This document shows, in pieces, positions 42,501-57,500 of a DNA stretch of 64,000 nt. Within the stretch, counting starts at the first letter, position 1, and every line of letters starts with the position of its first letter. Made by a program: the position numbers and the translations under genes. Origin of the DNA: Setophaga petechia (lineage: Eukaryota > Chordata > Aves > Passeriformes > Parulidae); assembly GCA_024362935.1 (NCBI GenBank), contig JANCRA010000032.1:6437001-6501000 (forward strand). Reading direction: 5' to 3'. The notes beneath the pieces are model-generated. The model made no database searches and was not told where the DNA came from. It saw only the letters and a list, made by a program, of their open reading frames with translations.

Positions 42501-45500
42501 CTGAAGAGTGAATTAGCAAATGCACAATGCAAGCACAATGAGGATTTAAAAAAGCTGAAGATGGAATTAGATGAACAAGTGAAGAAACAAATGGAGGTGA
42601 TGGAACAGGTTGAATGTTACAATGATAGTCAAGAAGAAGTTAAAAGATTACAAGATGATGTCCAAAGAATTAAATCTACTTATGAAGAGCAAATTTTGTG
42701 TCTGAACAAGCCGTTGGAAGCTGTGAATGAAGACAAAAACAATGAAGTGACAAATCTGCAAGAAACTATTAAAAGCACCTCTCAGTGTTACCATAATGAA
42801 ATAAAAAATCTGAATGAAGAGCTTAAAAAATTAAAAACTACTCATCAGGAAGAGGTGTCAGAACTAATGCATCAGATTGAAATATCATCTAAAGAAAATG
42901 AAGAAAAGCAAAATCAAATAAATCAGTTGCAGCATAATTTGGCAGAGAAAAATGCCAAGGATGAAATGCATGCTCAGACTGACCAGCGTGAATATGACTT
43001 GGAGCAGCTGAGAGAAGTGCTACATAAAAATTTAGAAAACAAGATAGATGTTGCAGATACACAAGAAGAACCTTGTGTAAAAGCAAACATGGAGGAAAAA
43101 ATTAGGTACCTGGAGCATAGTTTAGAAGAACTCCAGTCCCAACATAGTATATTAAAAGATGAGTTAACTTATATGAGCAATGTCAAGACAAAACTGGAAG
43201 AGGAAATCCATCGTATGAAGGATGAGTACTTTCATGAGCGGGAAGACTTGGATTTTAAGATAAATGAATTGCAGCTAACTAAAGAAGATTACTGCTGTGT
43301 AATTGAAAAACTGAAATTGGAGCTTCAAGCAGCAGGACAGCACTATGAAACTGCTGCAGAAGAGCACAAATTAGAGATACAGACTCTAAAAGATCAGCAC
43401 CAGAGAGAAATTTCTGAACTAAATGAAACTTTAGTATCTGGTTCTGAAAAAGAACAGATGGCATTAGTTTTTGAAATGCAGGAACTTAGAGAACAACTTG
43501 AAAAGGTAATTCAGGAGAAAGAAGAAGCAGTGTCCAATTACAACAGCCTGAGAGAAACAATGGAAACTCTACAGGCTGAGCTAGGTGAATCTGCTGGAAA
43601 GATCAGCCAGGAGTTGGAATCAATGAAACAACAGCAAGCTTCTGATGTCAGTCAACTGCAGCAGAAACTCCGGGCTGCTTTCAATGAAAGGGATGTTCTT
43701 CTTGAAAATGTAAATCACCTCCAGGAAAAAGTAAAAATATTTTCAGAAGAGACAGAAGAACTTAAATGTAAAATCGTTAGTCTTCAGGAGGACAATAGTG
43801 CAATGGCAAGCTCCATTGACCAAAAAGAGATTACTGTAAGAAAACTGGAAGACAGGATCACTGCTCTTACTGATCAAAACAGGGATATTTTAAATGATGT
43901 AAAATGCTTGAGTGAAGAGAGAGAAACCCTTCAGGAAACATGCAAGCAAAAACAAGTTAAAATTCAGGAACTTCAGCAAGAAGTAGATTGTGCTAACCAG
44001 GACAATAATGACTTGAAGCAAAAGGTAGAGGAATTAACAGAGAGACTGAATAAGGCTTTAATTTCTAAGGGTGAAAATGCTCAAATGCTAGAACAATTAG
44101 AAAAACAGATTGAATCTCTGGTGCGTGATAAAGAGCAGCTTTCATCTGAAGCGCACACTCTCCATGAGGAAAATAAGAAACTCATTCAGGAAAAAGGTGA
44201 ATTAAGTGAAGAGCTGGGAAAGACTATGTCTGAAAAAGATAGTTGGTCAGTATTGAAAGAGCAGTCCGAAAACTTGGAAAAGAAACTACAAGTTTCTTTT
44301 GCAGAAAAAGACCATATATCAACCTTACTTGAAAATGAACAAGCGCACACATCCCTTGTAAGAACTCAGCTGTACCACTTACTTGAGCAAGTGGGGTTCA
44401 GCATTTCAGATTCTAATGAAGAATATGATTCTCTTAACTTGTTAAAAATTGCAAATGAATGCTTGTCAAAAATTAAAGAAGAGCAGTGCCTTGCTCTTCA
44501 AAAGGAGGAGGAAGTAATTAGTTTGCAGCGAGAAGTGGAGAGATTAGAGGAAGAAAATGCAGCTCAACAAAGAGAACATAGATCCCTGATTCAGGATTTT
44601 GAAAAAGAAAAGAATCTTTTAAGAGAAGAGCTGGAAGGAGTGTTGTCTGAAAAAGAAGCGCTTCAACGTGATATCCAGGAGTTGAGAAATGCCAGTGAAA
44701 AAACAAGGATTGAAAATCAAGATCTTCTAGCTAATACTGAAGAGATGAGTCAAAAACTTGCTCTTTATGAAAATCAAATACAAGAACAGCAAAAAGGATC
44801 TGAAAAACAAGATGACTTAAATTTCATTCTGGAACAAAAGGAAACTGAGCTTAGAAATGTGAAAGACGAACTGAGTTCTCTAAAGGTTATATTTTGTTAT
44901 TGAAGTATAAAGACTAAACCTCTAAAGTCTTCAAAATTAAGGTTCAAAGAATACTTTCAATTCTCTCTTTTCTTGTTTTTTTTTTCCTTTTTTTTCCCTT
45001 GGCCTGAAAGTGAGTCTCCCTTGTAGAAAACACATCTCTGAGTTTTCTAGCACCTCAGAATTCCCTTCTTCCCCCCAGGAAAAAAAATGAAACAAAACCA
45101 ATCATAATGCTTTTTTGACAAAAGTTGCTTGTACTTGAACCTTTATTCCTATCAATACCCCTTGAAACAATCAACTGACTAGATGGACTACCTAACCTCA
45201 TAATCTTTCACGTCTAACTTTCTGTGGTTCCATCTCAAACAAAATTTCTTGATCTGCATTAGCTTCAGGTCTTGGGAATTGCTGGTTTTGTAAAGCTGAC
45301 AGTTGCAGAATGAGGGTGTCTCCCCTTTTTTATCCTTGAACAGGATGGAAAGCAGCTCTTGAAATATTGGAATGTTCTGCTTTCAGCATAACTCTACTTT
45401 CATCAACAGTTTTAGCTGTAGCTGAAACTTCTGGTGGCTTGTTAGGGACAAAACAGGTACCACAAATGAATGTTTGTAATACTTCTTATATCTTTGTTTA

Positions 45501-48500
45501 TAATACAGAATTTAATGGAAACAATGACTGAGAAAACCAATGAGCAGTCTTCAGTAGCAGAGCTTCAAGAAAAAATTGGTATCTTTTTCACTTTTTTTCT
45601 TTTATATAAATGATGTGGCTTCTTTGGATTGTTACTTTTTCTTTCTTTGCATGATTTTCCTGTATTTCCACAAGTCGAGGAAAATGGGGAAGTGGATATT
45701 AATGCATCTTCCTACAGTATTCCTTCCTAACATTCCTTGCTAACATTTTAAATTGGGAATTTAAAATTGGGAATTTAAAATGTAAGCATTTTTAAGTTGG
45801 ATACAATTTGATATTTTAAGTCTTTTTCTGTACATCTGTCTTTAAACAGTGTAGTGGATTTAATCTTTATTTTTTAATGTGGAAAATTTAGCAATAAGAA
45901 TACCCAAGGCTACCAGAAGGAAAGGGAGGCACCAGTGCCAAAACTACTGTTGTTTTATTGCAGTTATTCCAACATAAGAGCAGGAAAATGCTTCTGAATA
46001 GCTAAATTTATGTAGAAGTAGACAGGAATATCACTCTTAACTGTGATGGAAGCTTCTGAAACAGGGAAAGATTGTCCAGGGAAAGATTACCCCTAAGTTC
46101 TCTGTATGTCTGGATGTTTTAGCTTCGAATTAAATGTTTGACTGAATGAAACACTTCAACACCTCCCCATGCTTTATATTTTGTTTGGTTTTAAAGTCAT
46201 GCTGATGTTTGTGTTCTAATTGAATTTCATTTAATTTCATTTCTTGGGAAGAAATGGAAGGGTGTAATTTTTAACTTTCGTATGTATTTCTTTTAGGAAT
46301 GCTTGAAAAAGAATCTGCTGAAAAAGGAGAGAAGCTAAATAAAATTAAAGTGGTTGCTGTGAAAGCCAAGAAAGAATTAGATGCCAGCCGAAAAGAGGTA
46401 TCCTGACTAATTCCTAATATGAAGAAGATTTTGCATGGAGAGCTTTGTTTTAATGGCACACACTTCTTTTTAATAAGGTGCAGACTCTGAAGGAAGAGTT
46501 GGAGTTGGTTCGATCAGAAAAAGATCAATTGTCTGCTTCAATGAAAGATGTAATTCAAGGAGCTGAAAGCTATAAGGTAAGAATAGTGCTGCATTCACAA
46601 AAGACAGTAATCTGTCAGAAAACACTTTGGGTTTGAAGCCTAGCCTGGATATACATTGCTATTTACTTGCACAATTATGTTTCACAAAAGAAATTGTGCA
46701 CTTGAATACCAGAATTAAGTGTAAGGTTCTCTTAAGGGAACCATGCAGCTGTTGTCAGAAGAAGATGAGACACTCCCTTTCTACTGGAATGCTATTTTTA
46801 ATTCTTTTGAGTCTAGCATCATGCATACCAAGTAATGTGTTGCTAGGCAAAACATAAATCCCTGTGAATTCTGAAAAGTTCAAAAAATTGAAGATCGGTT
46901 TGAAAACCCTTAAATGATGAAGACAAACTTGTAATTTCCTGGGAGCAAGTCTTCTTGAAGCACATCTCTGGGCACATGAAGCAGAAGCAGGTGACGAGTC
47001 AGCCTTGCTTCCTCAAGAGAAAGCTGTTCCCTGTAAGACTTAGGAGGAGAAGCTGAGGAAACTGAGGTTAGGTAGTCCAGAGAACAGCAACTCAGGGGAG
47101 GCTTATCACTCTCTCAAATACCTGAAAGGAGGGTGTAGTCAGGTGGGGATGAGTCTTTTCTCTCAAGCAACAAGATAGGACAGAGGGAAATGTCCTTAAG
47201 TTCTACCAGGGGATGTTTAGATTGGATATTAGGAGCAATTTCTTTACAAGAAGGGTGCTTCAGCATTAGAACAGAGAAGCAATGGAATCACCATCCCTGG
47301 TGATATTTAAAGTACAACAAGTAAGCACAGCAAGCACTTTATATAAAAGTATATGAGGTAAACATGGCACTTCAGGACATGTTACTGGTGGATTTGGAAG
47401 TGCTGGGTTTACAGTTGGATTCAATGATCTTAAAGGTCATCTCCCGTCTAAATGGTTCTGTGACATCATTGAGAGTATTACATCAACTCTTGTTCCTTCT
47501 TCTTCCCCTGAAATACAAGAAAGACATTGATAACTTGAAGTGATTTCTGTGGAGGGATGACAGGTTGGTCAAGGGACTGGAATAAGTGATGAGAAGCTGC
47601 TCAGCCTGCAAAAAGCTTTGAAGGAACCTGATAGGAGTCTTCCAGTACCTACAAAGGCATTAGTCAGGTTATTAATGGTGGTGCAAGACAGAAGTCCTCA
47701 ATTGAAAGGAGAGATTCCAACTAGATACACGAATAAATATTTTCATGCTATGAGAATGGTCAAGCTTTGGAATAGGCTGCTTAGTGGAATAGCCATCTCT
47801 TATTCTTGGAGGCAGGTCCTTGGAAAGACATGATTGGACAAAGCTCTGAGCAACCTGGTCTCATCTCACTGCTGATCCTGCTTTAAGCAGGAGGGTGACA
47901 CCTGCTGAGCTGTCTTCCAAACTGAATTATTCTAGAATCTCAGGAGCTGAAAGGGGTTTCTCCCAGAGCCTGTAGTGGAATGATAGCTTTAATTTAATTC
48001 TGATATTTCTGATGTTGCAGTAAGACAACTCATATTATGAAATACTAGGTAAACACACCTCAGCGGTATAGAATGTGTTTATGCAATACATCTTGTCAAA
48101 AATTATGCCTCTGTGTTTGTATGTGTTAAGAATCTTTTGATGGAATATGACAAACAAGGAGAGCAGCTGGATTCTGAAAAAGGCAGAGCAAATAATCTTG
48201 AACGTCAGATAGAGGACCTCACAAGACAGCTACAGGTGTCATCTGAGCAGGTCAGTTCTGTATGTGGGTCTGATCTATTGATAAGTACCATAAAAATTAA
48301 TTCTACCTATTGGGTGCAAGTCCTAACCATGTGATTGTTACTCTAGTTTCATAACCTACATGTGTTTTAAATAGTAACTTGAAATTCAGAGTGGTTTGTT
48401 TGTTTCTTTTCAACATCTGATACCTTACATGGGCCATGACAAAGATAAATATATCTTGAATGTCTGATTTCGTCAAAAGAAAGAGTTTAATTTATCCCAG

Positions 48501-51500
48501 GTCGACTCACAGAAAAAAACAGATTGTCTCTGGCTTGATTTTGGACCTGTCTGCTGCAAGCATCAGACTTGCACTGTTTCCCTGACCACACACCTACACT
48601 TCTCATAAAGTGCAATAACCTTTAACTGAGACATTTTTTCTTCTATTTCTTCAACAAAATTTGGCTTTGGGGTTTTTTATTTTTTTCTTTAATCAACAGA
48701 ATGTTTAAATATACTAAATTTGTTATGAATTTCACATTTTTCACAAGGACTAGAGTTTAAGATGCATTGTGGAGTACTACAGTGGCATTCAGAAAAATCT
48801 AAAATGGTAATTAAGGGACTGTGAGACACATTTTTGCAAAGCTAACTGCAATGGGTTTGGTATTTAGGAGATTTAAACTCCCGGGTGCCATACACGAGAG
48901 ATCCACCTAGGCCATGGTTTCCTTATAAGCACAAACCAGTAGTAAATAGCATAGGAAGAAGAAATAATAGTATATATTCTGCTGATTATGCAGACTTTGT
49001 GCTTTTCAAGTTTGTTATAAAGAATTTGTAAATAAAACAATGTTTAGGTAGTTGACATCTTTCACTTATACCTCATTCTTAACAGGCAAAATAAAGAATA
49101 GGATACATAATTGAAAATGTCAAAATTAAGTCTGTTAAAGTCATTGCAAAAGTATGCCTGATGCAGTAGAATTCTTAGTTTGTACTGATGGACGACTCGG
49201 TGGTTCAGTCAAAGTTTGCAGTTCAGCCTTTTTTAGGGGTTAATAGTATGTTCATTTGTTTATAAATGCAACAGCTGTATTTGAAGTGTGTATTTGAAAT
49301 ACTGTATTGTTGCAAGGAGAAGGTGATAATGCAGAAATCATACGTTTTTGAGTATTTTTTCAGATTTCTTTTGATTATTGTCATTTTATAGAAAGCTGGG
49401 CAGATTAACAGAACAAAATAACCAAAATGTGCTAATGGCTTTAATTTCACCTGTTTATTAATGTGGTTTAAAGGAATTAAGCTGGACAAGACTCATCTGT
49501 AGGAGTGTTGTTTATAAGGGATTTGGATAGAAATCAGTGTTGGATATTTTTTTTTAATACAGAAAATATTTTATCTGTTAACATTGCACATAAATTCAGC
49601 TTATGTTTTTACCATTCTGCTGTGCTAATTTCAGCATGATCAGTTATGCTCTGCTAATGAAGACCTCCTGGCTCGTGTTGAAACAGTGCAAAATAATGCT
49701 AAGCTGCTGGAAGCTCAGATACTGGAGATACAAAGAGCCAAAGCAAAGGCTGACAAAGAACTAGAGGCTGAAAAACTTCTAAGAGAGCAGAAAACAAAGG
49801 TAGTACTTCATAGAGATGGTAAATGGGCTGAAGCATTACTTTCAATGGACGTGATTTTTGTTAAACCTTTGTAAACTGTGTTTGCATGGACCAGATTCTG
49901 CACTTTCCCTCCGTGTTACTTGACTTTTTTGAAAACTTGGTCTGTTCATTGAAAGAACTTTGCAAGGCTGTCAGTTCAGGTTAGGGGTAGTTATACAGAA
50001 TGTGAAAACCACTTCATAGTAATGTTGGTTTTCCTCTGGTTCACAGTGATTTCCTACGAAGGGAATCAGCTGTCTTTTTACAGCACAAGTGTGTGTGTGT
50101 GAGTGTGTGTGACTAAGTATAGAAAGGTGTTGGCATCTATTTTGAAATTGGACTGCATAATTTACAACTACTTAAATTTCAGGAACATAGTGGCGCTCTC
50201 CGAGAAATGGAGGAGCTTCAGATGCAACTTCAGAAGGAAAAGAAACATCTGCAGAAAACTATGCAAGAACTAGAGCTGGCCAGAAAGGTAGAGTTGCTAT
50301 CCATGTTAGTGCTTCATGGACTACCAAAGATTTTGGCCCTTCTGTCTGTGTTGAATGCCTCCCTTTCTGTTCTGAGGATTTTAAAGCTGGAGGTTTGCAA
50401 AAGGGAGAATGTGAGGGCTTTTGCCCCTGGCTGTGTACTTGAAGAGCTGAAATGTACTTTTGGAATTGATTTTGGTTTTGTTTTTTGTTTGTTTGTTAGG
50501 CTTGGGTTATGTGGCCTTTCATGAGTAGAAATAGGAATAGAATTCAGATGTCTGGAGTACATGTTGCACTGTTAAGAAATTGCCTTGGTTGTAAGGACTG
50601 AAGATGACAAAAACTAATACATACAAAATACCTACTGATAAAACTAGCCACAGGTTTTTCAAAGCTTTTGATTCTTGTTTGAAAACAGATTATTTACTGA
50701 GGATGTCGAAACCCAATGGATGGATGATGTTTGTGGATATGGGTAGAGACAAAATCTTTGTCTGATGGGCAGTATAGTTTTTTACAGAATTACAAAAGTC
50801 TTAGCAGGCAAGGGAAATTGTAAGCTCTAACTTCATTTTGTGTACCTTGCAGGATGCTCAGAAGAGTACACTGATGGATATGGAAATAGCTGATTATGAA
50901 AGGCTAGTAAAAGAACTTAATCAGAAGATTACTGATAAAGACAACAGAATAGAAGATCTTGAGCAAGAAACAGGGATTCAGAAACAGAAACAAGAGGCCC
51001 TACAGGAAGAAATAAGTGAGTAAACTATAAACAGAAGAGTCACTATGGTATAGATAGCAGTGGTAAAAGATGCAGTTCCAAAACAACTTCTCAAGTCAGC
51101 AAGTGAGGGTAAGCTTTGCAGGGAATACTAAACGGTTGTATTAGGAAAGCAATTTTGTCTTAGAGGAACCTTTACTAGGTTATCAATCACTTAATCCAGT
51201 GTTCAGCACTTAAAAGCCAATTTACCTGCCTGTGATACTGTGTTTGTTACCTAATAAAGTTATAAGTTCTAAATATTGATGACTGACAAGGGCTTCATTC
51301 AGATATACCACACTCATAAAACTTTACTGATTACTGTGTGAAAATTCCATTTCTTCCTATGCTCAAATGTAAAAACATTTCACTTATTTTAAGGTCTTTG
51401 TGATAACTCAGGAAAAGTTCACTAAAGTTAGTGTAAGTTACTTGTTCACAGCTCTTAAGGAATCTGTTGGAATTTTTAAAAATATTTTCCAGCATTTTTA

Positions 51501-54500
51501 AAGAAATATAACAGGGGAAGTTTCCTTTAATATATAATTGTTTTTCTCTGCCTTAGAGTCACTTCAGTCAACTATGCAACAGGATGAGGAAAGAAATGCC
51601 AAGATAAAACAACTCCTGGTGAAAACCAAAAAAGAACTGGCTGATTCAAAACAAGCTGTAAGTCCATATGCTAATGACTGTATTCTATTTTTAAACTAGA
51701 TTTTAAAAAACAGCTGGTAGCTGAATTTTTAGGTTACTGAGGTTTGGAGGGGTGTTTTTTTTAATCTCCAGGTAATTTTGTCTTGCAGGAAAATGACCAC
51801 CTAATGTTGCAGGCATCATTGAAAGGGGAACTGGAAGCCAGCCAACAGCAAGTGGAAGCTTATAAGGCAAGAAACTTCACTTTTTGTTAGTATGAGTTTT
51901 CTCATTTATGTAGTGAGGGTGTGGTTTGTACTGGGCACATGGAATATAGGCTGAAGAATAAAGAGGTGCTGTTTTTACTTTTAGGTTACTGGTTCTTTTT
52001 CATAAATGAGTTTTGTCTGTTTACTGCTTTCCCCAAATATTTTTCCTATGATTTTCATTAAGTAGATTTACCCTTTCTTTTTCCTCTTTCCCTTTCCACC
52101 AAAGGAGAGGACTGTGGAGTTTGAAGCTTGTAACTGGAATATATTTTTTAATGTTTCTTTTAAAATGGAAGTTTCTCAGTTTAAAAACAGAAGAGCACGA
52201 CACTGTCAGCAAAAATCTTAAGTGTTGTCCATCTGTATACAGAATAGAAATGGATTAGAATGGAATGAAAGAAGCAGACAAGGGAGAGAGGTTGACTTTC
52301 TTAAATGCTTCCATGCCAGCATTGTAATTATATCTTCAATTCTCTCTTTAAACAGCATCACTTTATAAAAATTATTATGTGGTAACCCATGTCTATTTTA
52401 TTTATTCTGTTTTTATTGGATTTTAATTTCATATTCACCTGTGCAGGAATTACTGTAGTAGAGTCCTAGGTTCTCAGTGGCATGTTGCCTTGGAGAAGTA
52501 AGACAAGTTTTCAGGATGGTGAAATTTTCAACTGACTGTTGCAGATTCAAGTGGCTGTACTGACATCAGAAAAGCATAAAGCTCAGGAGCAGCTGCGAAC
52601 ATCTTCGGAGCAGCACCAGCGTACAATGAGTGCTTGCCAGCAAAAAATTGCAACCCTGCAAGAGGAGTGCAGAGCAGCCCAGGTATTCCAGTGAAAGAAA
52701 TAATCTTAGAGGCTTAAGAAGGGAGATTACCTGCCCTCTGCTTCTTCAAAAATATTCTGCAGATTTTTCACTCTTCTCTTTCTGTCTGCTAAGAATTGCA
52801 AATTACCCCAGTATTGAGTGGTGGTATAAAGGACAGACCAGACTGTCCTGGTTGATGTGTATCACTTGGGGTGGAACATCTGGACTTGTATACTGCTATC
52901 TACAGTAGGGAAAAACTTGTGGTAGTGGGGACCTGGAGTTTATTTAAGATGCTCAGAAGGTGTACACTCAGGGAAAAGAAGAGTCTTTAAAGAAAAGAGC
53001 ACAAATGAAAAAAAAAAGAATATATCTTGCTTTATATAAAACTAATTAACACAGATGCCCCTTTAAAGAAAAAAAAGCTGTGAAAAATATATTGCAAGCA
53101 CCTTTTAATATGCTGAAATACGAGCAGCTTCTTAATTGGCAGCTGAACTACATGGAAAGCTGACACTGTTGCTGAAGTTTATTATTGTTTCTGGGATTTT
53201 TTTTTTGTTCATATAACCCTGTTTGATGGTCCTGGAATGCAGTGTTTGCATTGGAGACAAACAGATTCAAAGTATAGTAGGATTCTTTATGTTCAAACCA
53301 CCTTTATGGGGATTACTGTACTACTCTATGGCCACTGTTGTATGGTAGGTGTGGTGGTAGGTGCATCCTGCAGGTAAGCAACAGCTGAATCCAGCCTCTC
53401 AAAAGAACTTCTACATTTTAAAAAGCTGAACTGAAATGGACAAACTTTGTGATTGTTGCTATAGGAGGTTTGCCTTTGTTGTGCTGATACATATGGATCA
53501 TGGTTTTACAAATGTATTCTTCATACCTGGGTGTTTACAATACCTGTCTATGGTGGTTGCTCTGTGATGCTGTGAAATCAGGAAGGTTGTAGATATTCCA
53601 TATTGGCATGGCTTGAACCTCTTGTAGGATTAGCTTTCCTATTTAGATGCCCTACATACGGAAAATAGATATTATTACAAGGCTATTAGCAAAGGAAAAT
53701 TCCCTCTAAAGGAAATGTGGACACTAAAGCAGATAGTAGAAAACGGAAATCATGCTGACATTTAAGACTGTGTACCTAAGGACTTAGGAATATTCACACA
53801 GTTTGACAGGAAGAAAAGCAAAGGATTAATGTAAAGAAAATGGCTACAAAATGTACAGACTCTGAAAATCTGGACCAGTGGCTAATCAGAGTCAGTTCTG
53901 TAGAATTTCAGTCACCAGTTCAGCTGAAGGGAAAGTTTCCAAAATCCTCTTCTTGGAGATGAGAACATTTTAGTTACCTGTAAATGGGAGTGACTAATGA
54001 ATCCATGAGCTTGTCCTAAGATCCAAGAAAGAAAACCTCTGTCAGTGCTGTTTTGTTTTGTTTTTTTTTTAAGAGGAGTATGCAACATGAATACTGGAAG
54101 GGTGGCAATAATCTTTGCTGTGTAGTGTACTGTCGAGGATGAAGCTTACTGTGTTGTGAGGCAGCTTTCTGTGTGTCCACAGAACTCAGGCAACAGTCAA
54201 ATAGAATATTATATCTGGTGCTGTGTAATATCATTGCAAGATTGACTCAACTCCTCAGAATTATGCATAACTTTATGGCACGTTAGAATTTTTGTCACCC
54301 TTGTAGTATTGGAGAGAAACAGAATTATACCTCTTGTATTTTCTGTCACCTTTGCCTTCATTTAAAGCTGTTCACAGATCCCCTGGCTTATGAATCTCTC
54401 AGTTGAATGCAGTTTTTGAATTTTCAAGTATTCTTTCTTTTCTTTAATACTGGTATGTTGAAAATCAGGGTCTCAAGTTTCACATTATATGATACTCAGT

Positions 54501-57500
54501 TAAAATCTAAAGAAACATTGTTATAGTCACTGTTTTAATTACCTCTTTTAAAGAAGGAAGTGCAGTCAGTGGTTCTAATTTTTTTCAGTGTAAGATGCAT
54601 TTCATTATAGAGAAGTAAGGGAGCAATAGTCAATAGTATAACTTACAGCTTTGTTTTCTGTGTGATTTTCTGTGTGACAGGCTGAACAAGCATCTGTTAC
54701 ATCTGAATTTGAGAGCTACAAAGTCCGTGTTCATAATGTTCTAAAACAGCAAAAGAATAAATCTATTGCTCGGACAGAATCTGAAGGAGCCAAACAAGAA
54801 AGGTAAAACTAATATTTGTACTTGATCTGTAATCTGACTGTGGTGCTGGCTGGCTGAACAGAAGTATTATCAGTTCCTGCTGTCATGGTGCTATATTAGT
54901 TTCTAATAGCTGGATTTGTCTTTTTAACCATTATTTTTGTGTAGATCACCTGTTGTTACAGTTGGAAGGAGAAGTAAGGTCTTGGGAAGTTTTTTATGAT
55001 TTCTGCTCTCATGAGCAGAAATTAGCCTGCACATTCTGTGTAGACTTGACACGTCGTTTTCTGTGATGTGAAGTTGCCAAGTGCCATTTGCAACAAAGAG
55101 GAAAAGAGCAGATTGGTTCAGTTCAGCTGAGTTCACTTTGAACTTTTTCAGGAGTGAGTGGTTAAGTGTTGGTAAAGCTCTGGATGCCAATTCAGTGATC
55201 AATTACTGCATATTTATGAAATTCTGTATATTGTATCATACAAGGAAAGACTTGGTAGGAAAGAATTACACTTCCAAAAGTTCCCTGAAAATCCTTTAAG
55301 TACAGTCACAAGCCAGGTAAATTCACATTCACTTCAGAAAATGTCTCAACTCACTGCAGAAGTTAATCAGTTTGTGCAAGTTATTTTTATTAGTCATCGA
55401 TGGCTGCCCTTGGTGACAGGCTGGGCGTTTATGTGTGCAGTGCCAGGATTCGTTTCTGACGCAGACCCGCAGTCGGTGCCGGCAATTGCAGCCAAACATC
55501 CACCAGAGGGCGACTGGTGCCTTGTTGGAGGACTCGGATTTAGGGCTCGTTTGGGGTTTTTGAAACATTCTTACTTTTGAAGCAGCCAAACTGTAAGAGC
55601 TGCATTTCTTTGACTTTCTTATTTGCAGAATTTAAAGAAGTCTGGTATTGATAATTTTTTTGTGAAAGAGAACCATCTTGGAAACAAATTGGATAAGCAA
55701 TAAACAAATGACAAACGATTCCCAAAGAAATTATTTACAAGTATCAACTCTAAGGATTAGTGAGATGAGATAATGGAGGTGTCTGCATATATAAACACAG
55801 AAATCATTAAAAAAAGAATGCATGTGACTTATGATTTTTTTCTTCCTGATATTTCTGATTTTGAATTGTTTCTGACCAACTGAGTTTATCTGTTATGGAC
55901 TTGATGTTACTTTCCAGTAATTTGCTCAAAATCTACTCCAAGCATTTGTCCCCTGTATTTGGTCTTATTGAACTGATGAGCATTTACTAAACAAATGAAA
56001 AAAAGCCTTACCACTTTTAAGAAGAAATTTTTTCTCCCATTTGATTCCCATGTATTATTTTCCTTCTGTCTTGTCCCTCCTTGAAGTAGAAAATGCTATC
56101 AGTCATGCTTCCTACCCTAATAGTTGCATTCCCAGCAGTTCAGATGGGATATGACAAACTTATTTGTATCTATGATGAAACAAGATCTGATTGTTTCTGC
56201 TGTAGCCACGTTCTGCAGTTATTTTGGTCTTAGTGCTGTGTTGATTTATTAATAAATGTGCAAATTGGATGAGCTATCCAAAATGTTGTGGATATCATAT
56301 AAGTTCTGAAATAATTTAATTATTTTAAATGTGTGTTGTGTATTCCTTTTTCTTCCATGTGTAGGGAACAGTTGGAAATGGTGATAGATCAACTTAAAGT
56401 TAAGCTGCAAGATGCTCAGCATAATTCACAGATGAATGCATCTGAACTCCAGGCATTGCAGTCTGAACATGACACCCTGCTGGAAAGACACAATAAGATG
56501 CTGCAAGAGACTGTTGCAAAAGAAGCAGAACTCCGTGAAAAGTATGGTCTGCTGATGAAAAGAGATATTTTATTTTGTTTGAATTTTGAGATCTTAACAT
56601 GTAGAAGCCTATAACTGCACTTCACAAAAAATAGGCATGTTGGTGAGAAAGTTAAAGGAATTTCAAAAGGATTGTTTGGTATTTTTCACAAGCCATCAGA
56701 AGCTTCCACAATGACAATGGAATAGTAGCTGATAGGGGAATGTGAGATTTCTGCAAACCTTCTACCTCTTGACTATCAGACCTAAAAATTAACATTTTTT
56801 AAGCACACTGACTATTTTTAACTCTAATGCCCAGCACCACATTTGTGTTGTACCACTCTACTAAATTTTATGGATGTTTTCTATTTAAAAAAATAAGGTA
56901 ATTATATGGAAAGCAAACCAGTTCACTGACAAAATACCCAGTTCTTGTCCCCCAGGTCCCTTTCTTACAGAAAGTACTGTACTTTTAAGTTTATGCTCGC
57001 CAGAGGCTTAATTTGCCTAATTTTTCTTTCAAAATGAATGAAATCTGTTTAATCTGTATCACTGCTTGTAAGATCACTTGAGCTCCACAAAAGGAGTCTA
57101 TCATTATCTTTTCTTCTCCATTTAGGGTACAGAGATTGTCACATAAGGTATTAGTTAGAAATTACTGATTGATATTAGGAACTGTTGACTTGTCACTGTC
57201 TTTGTACAGTTTTATCTGTTCCTAATAGCTAAATAGTGATTTACTGCAGTCAACCAAATTATGTTCTGCATTTTTCTGGAAACAACCCTTTTCACAATAG
57301 CTTCCCTTTATACCTAAACACTGCTCTGGCTCTGTTTAAGTCTGTATGCTTATAAAGATAAGTCCTGGGCTTAGTTTTTCCATAAATGCATTTGTTTAAT
57401 TGCTTGTGACTTTATTTATTATATTAGTGTATATCATGTCTGTATTGTATATTATTATTTATTTAATATATTTACTTGCTTGTGACAATTTTGGTGTGCT

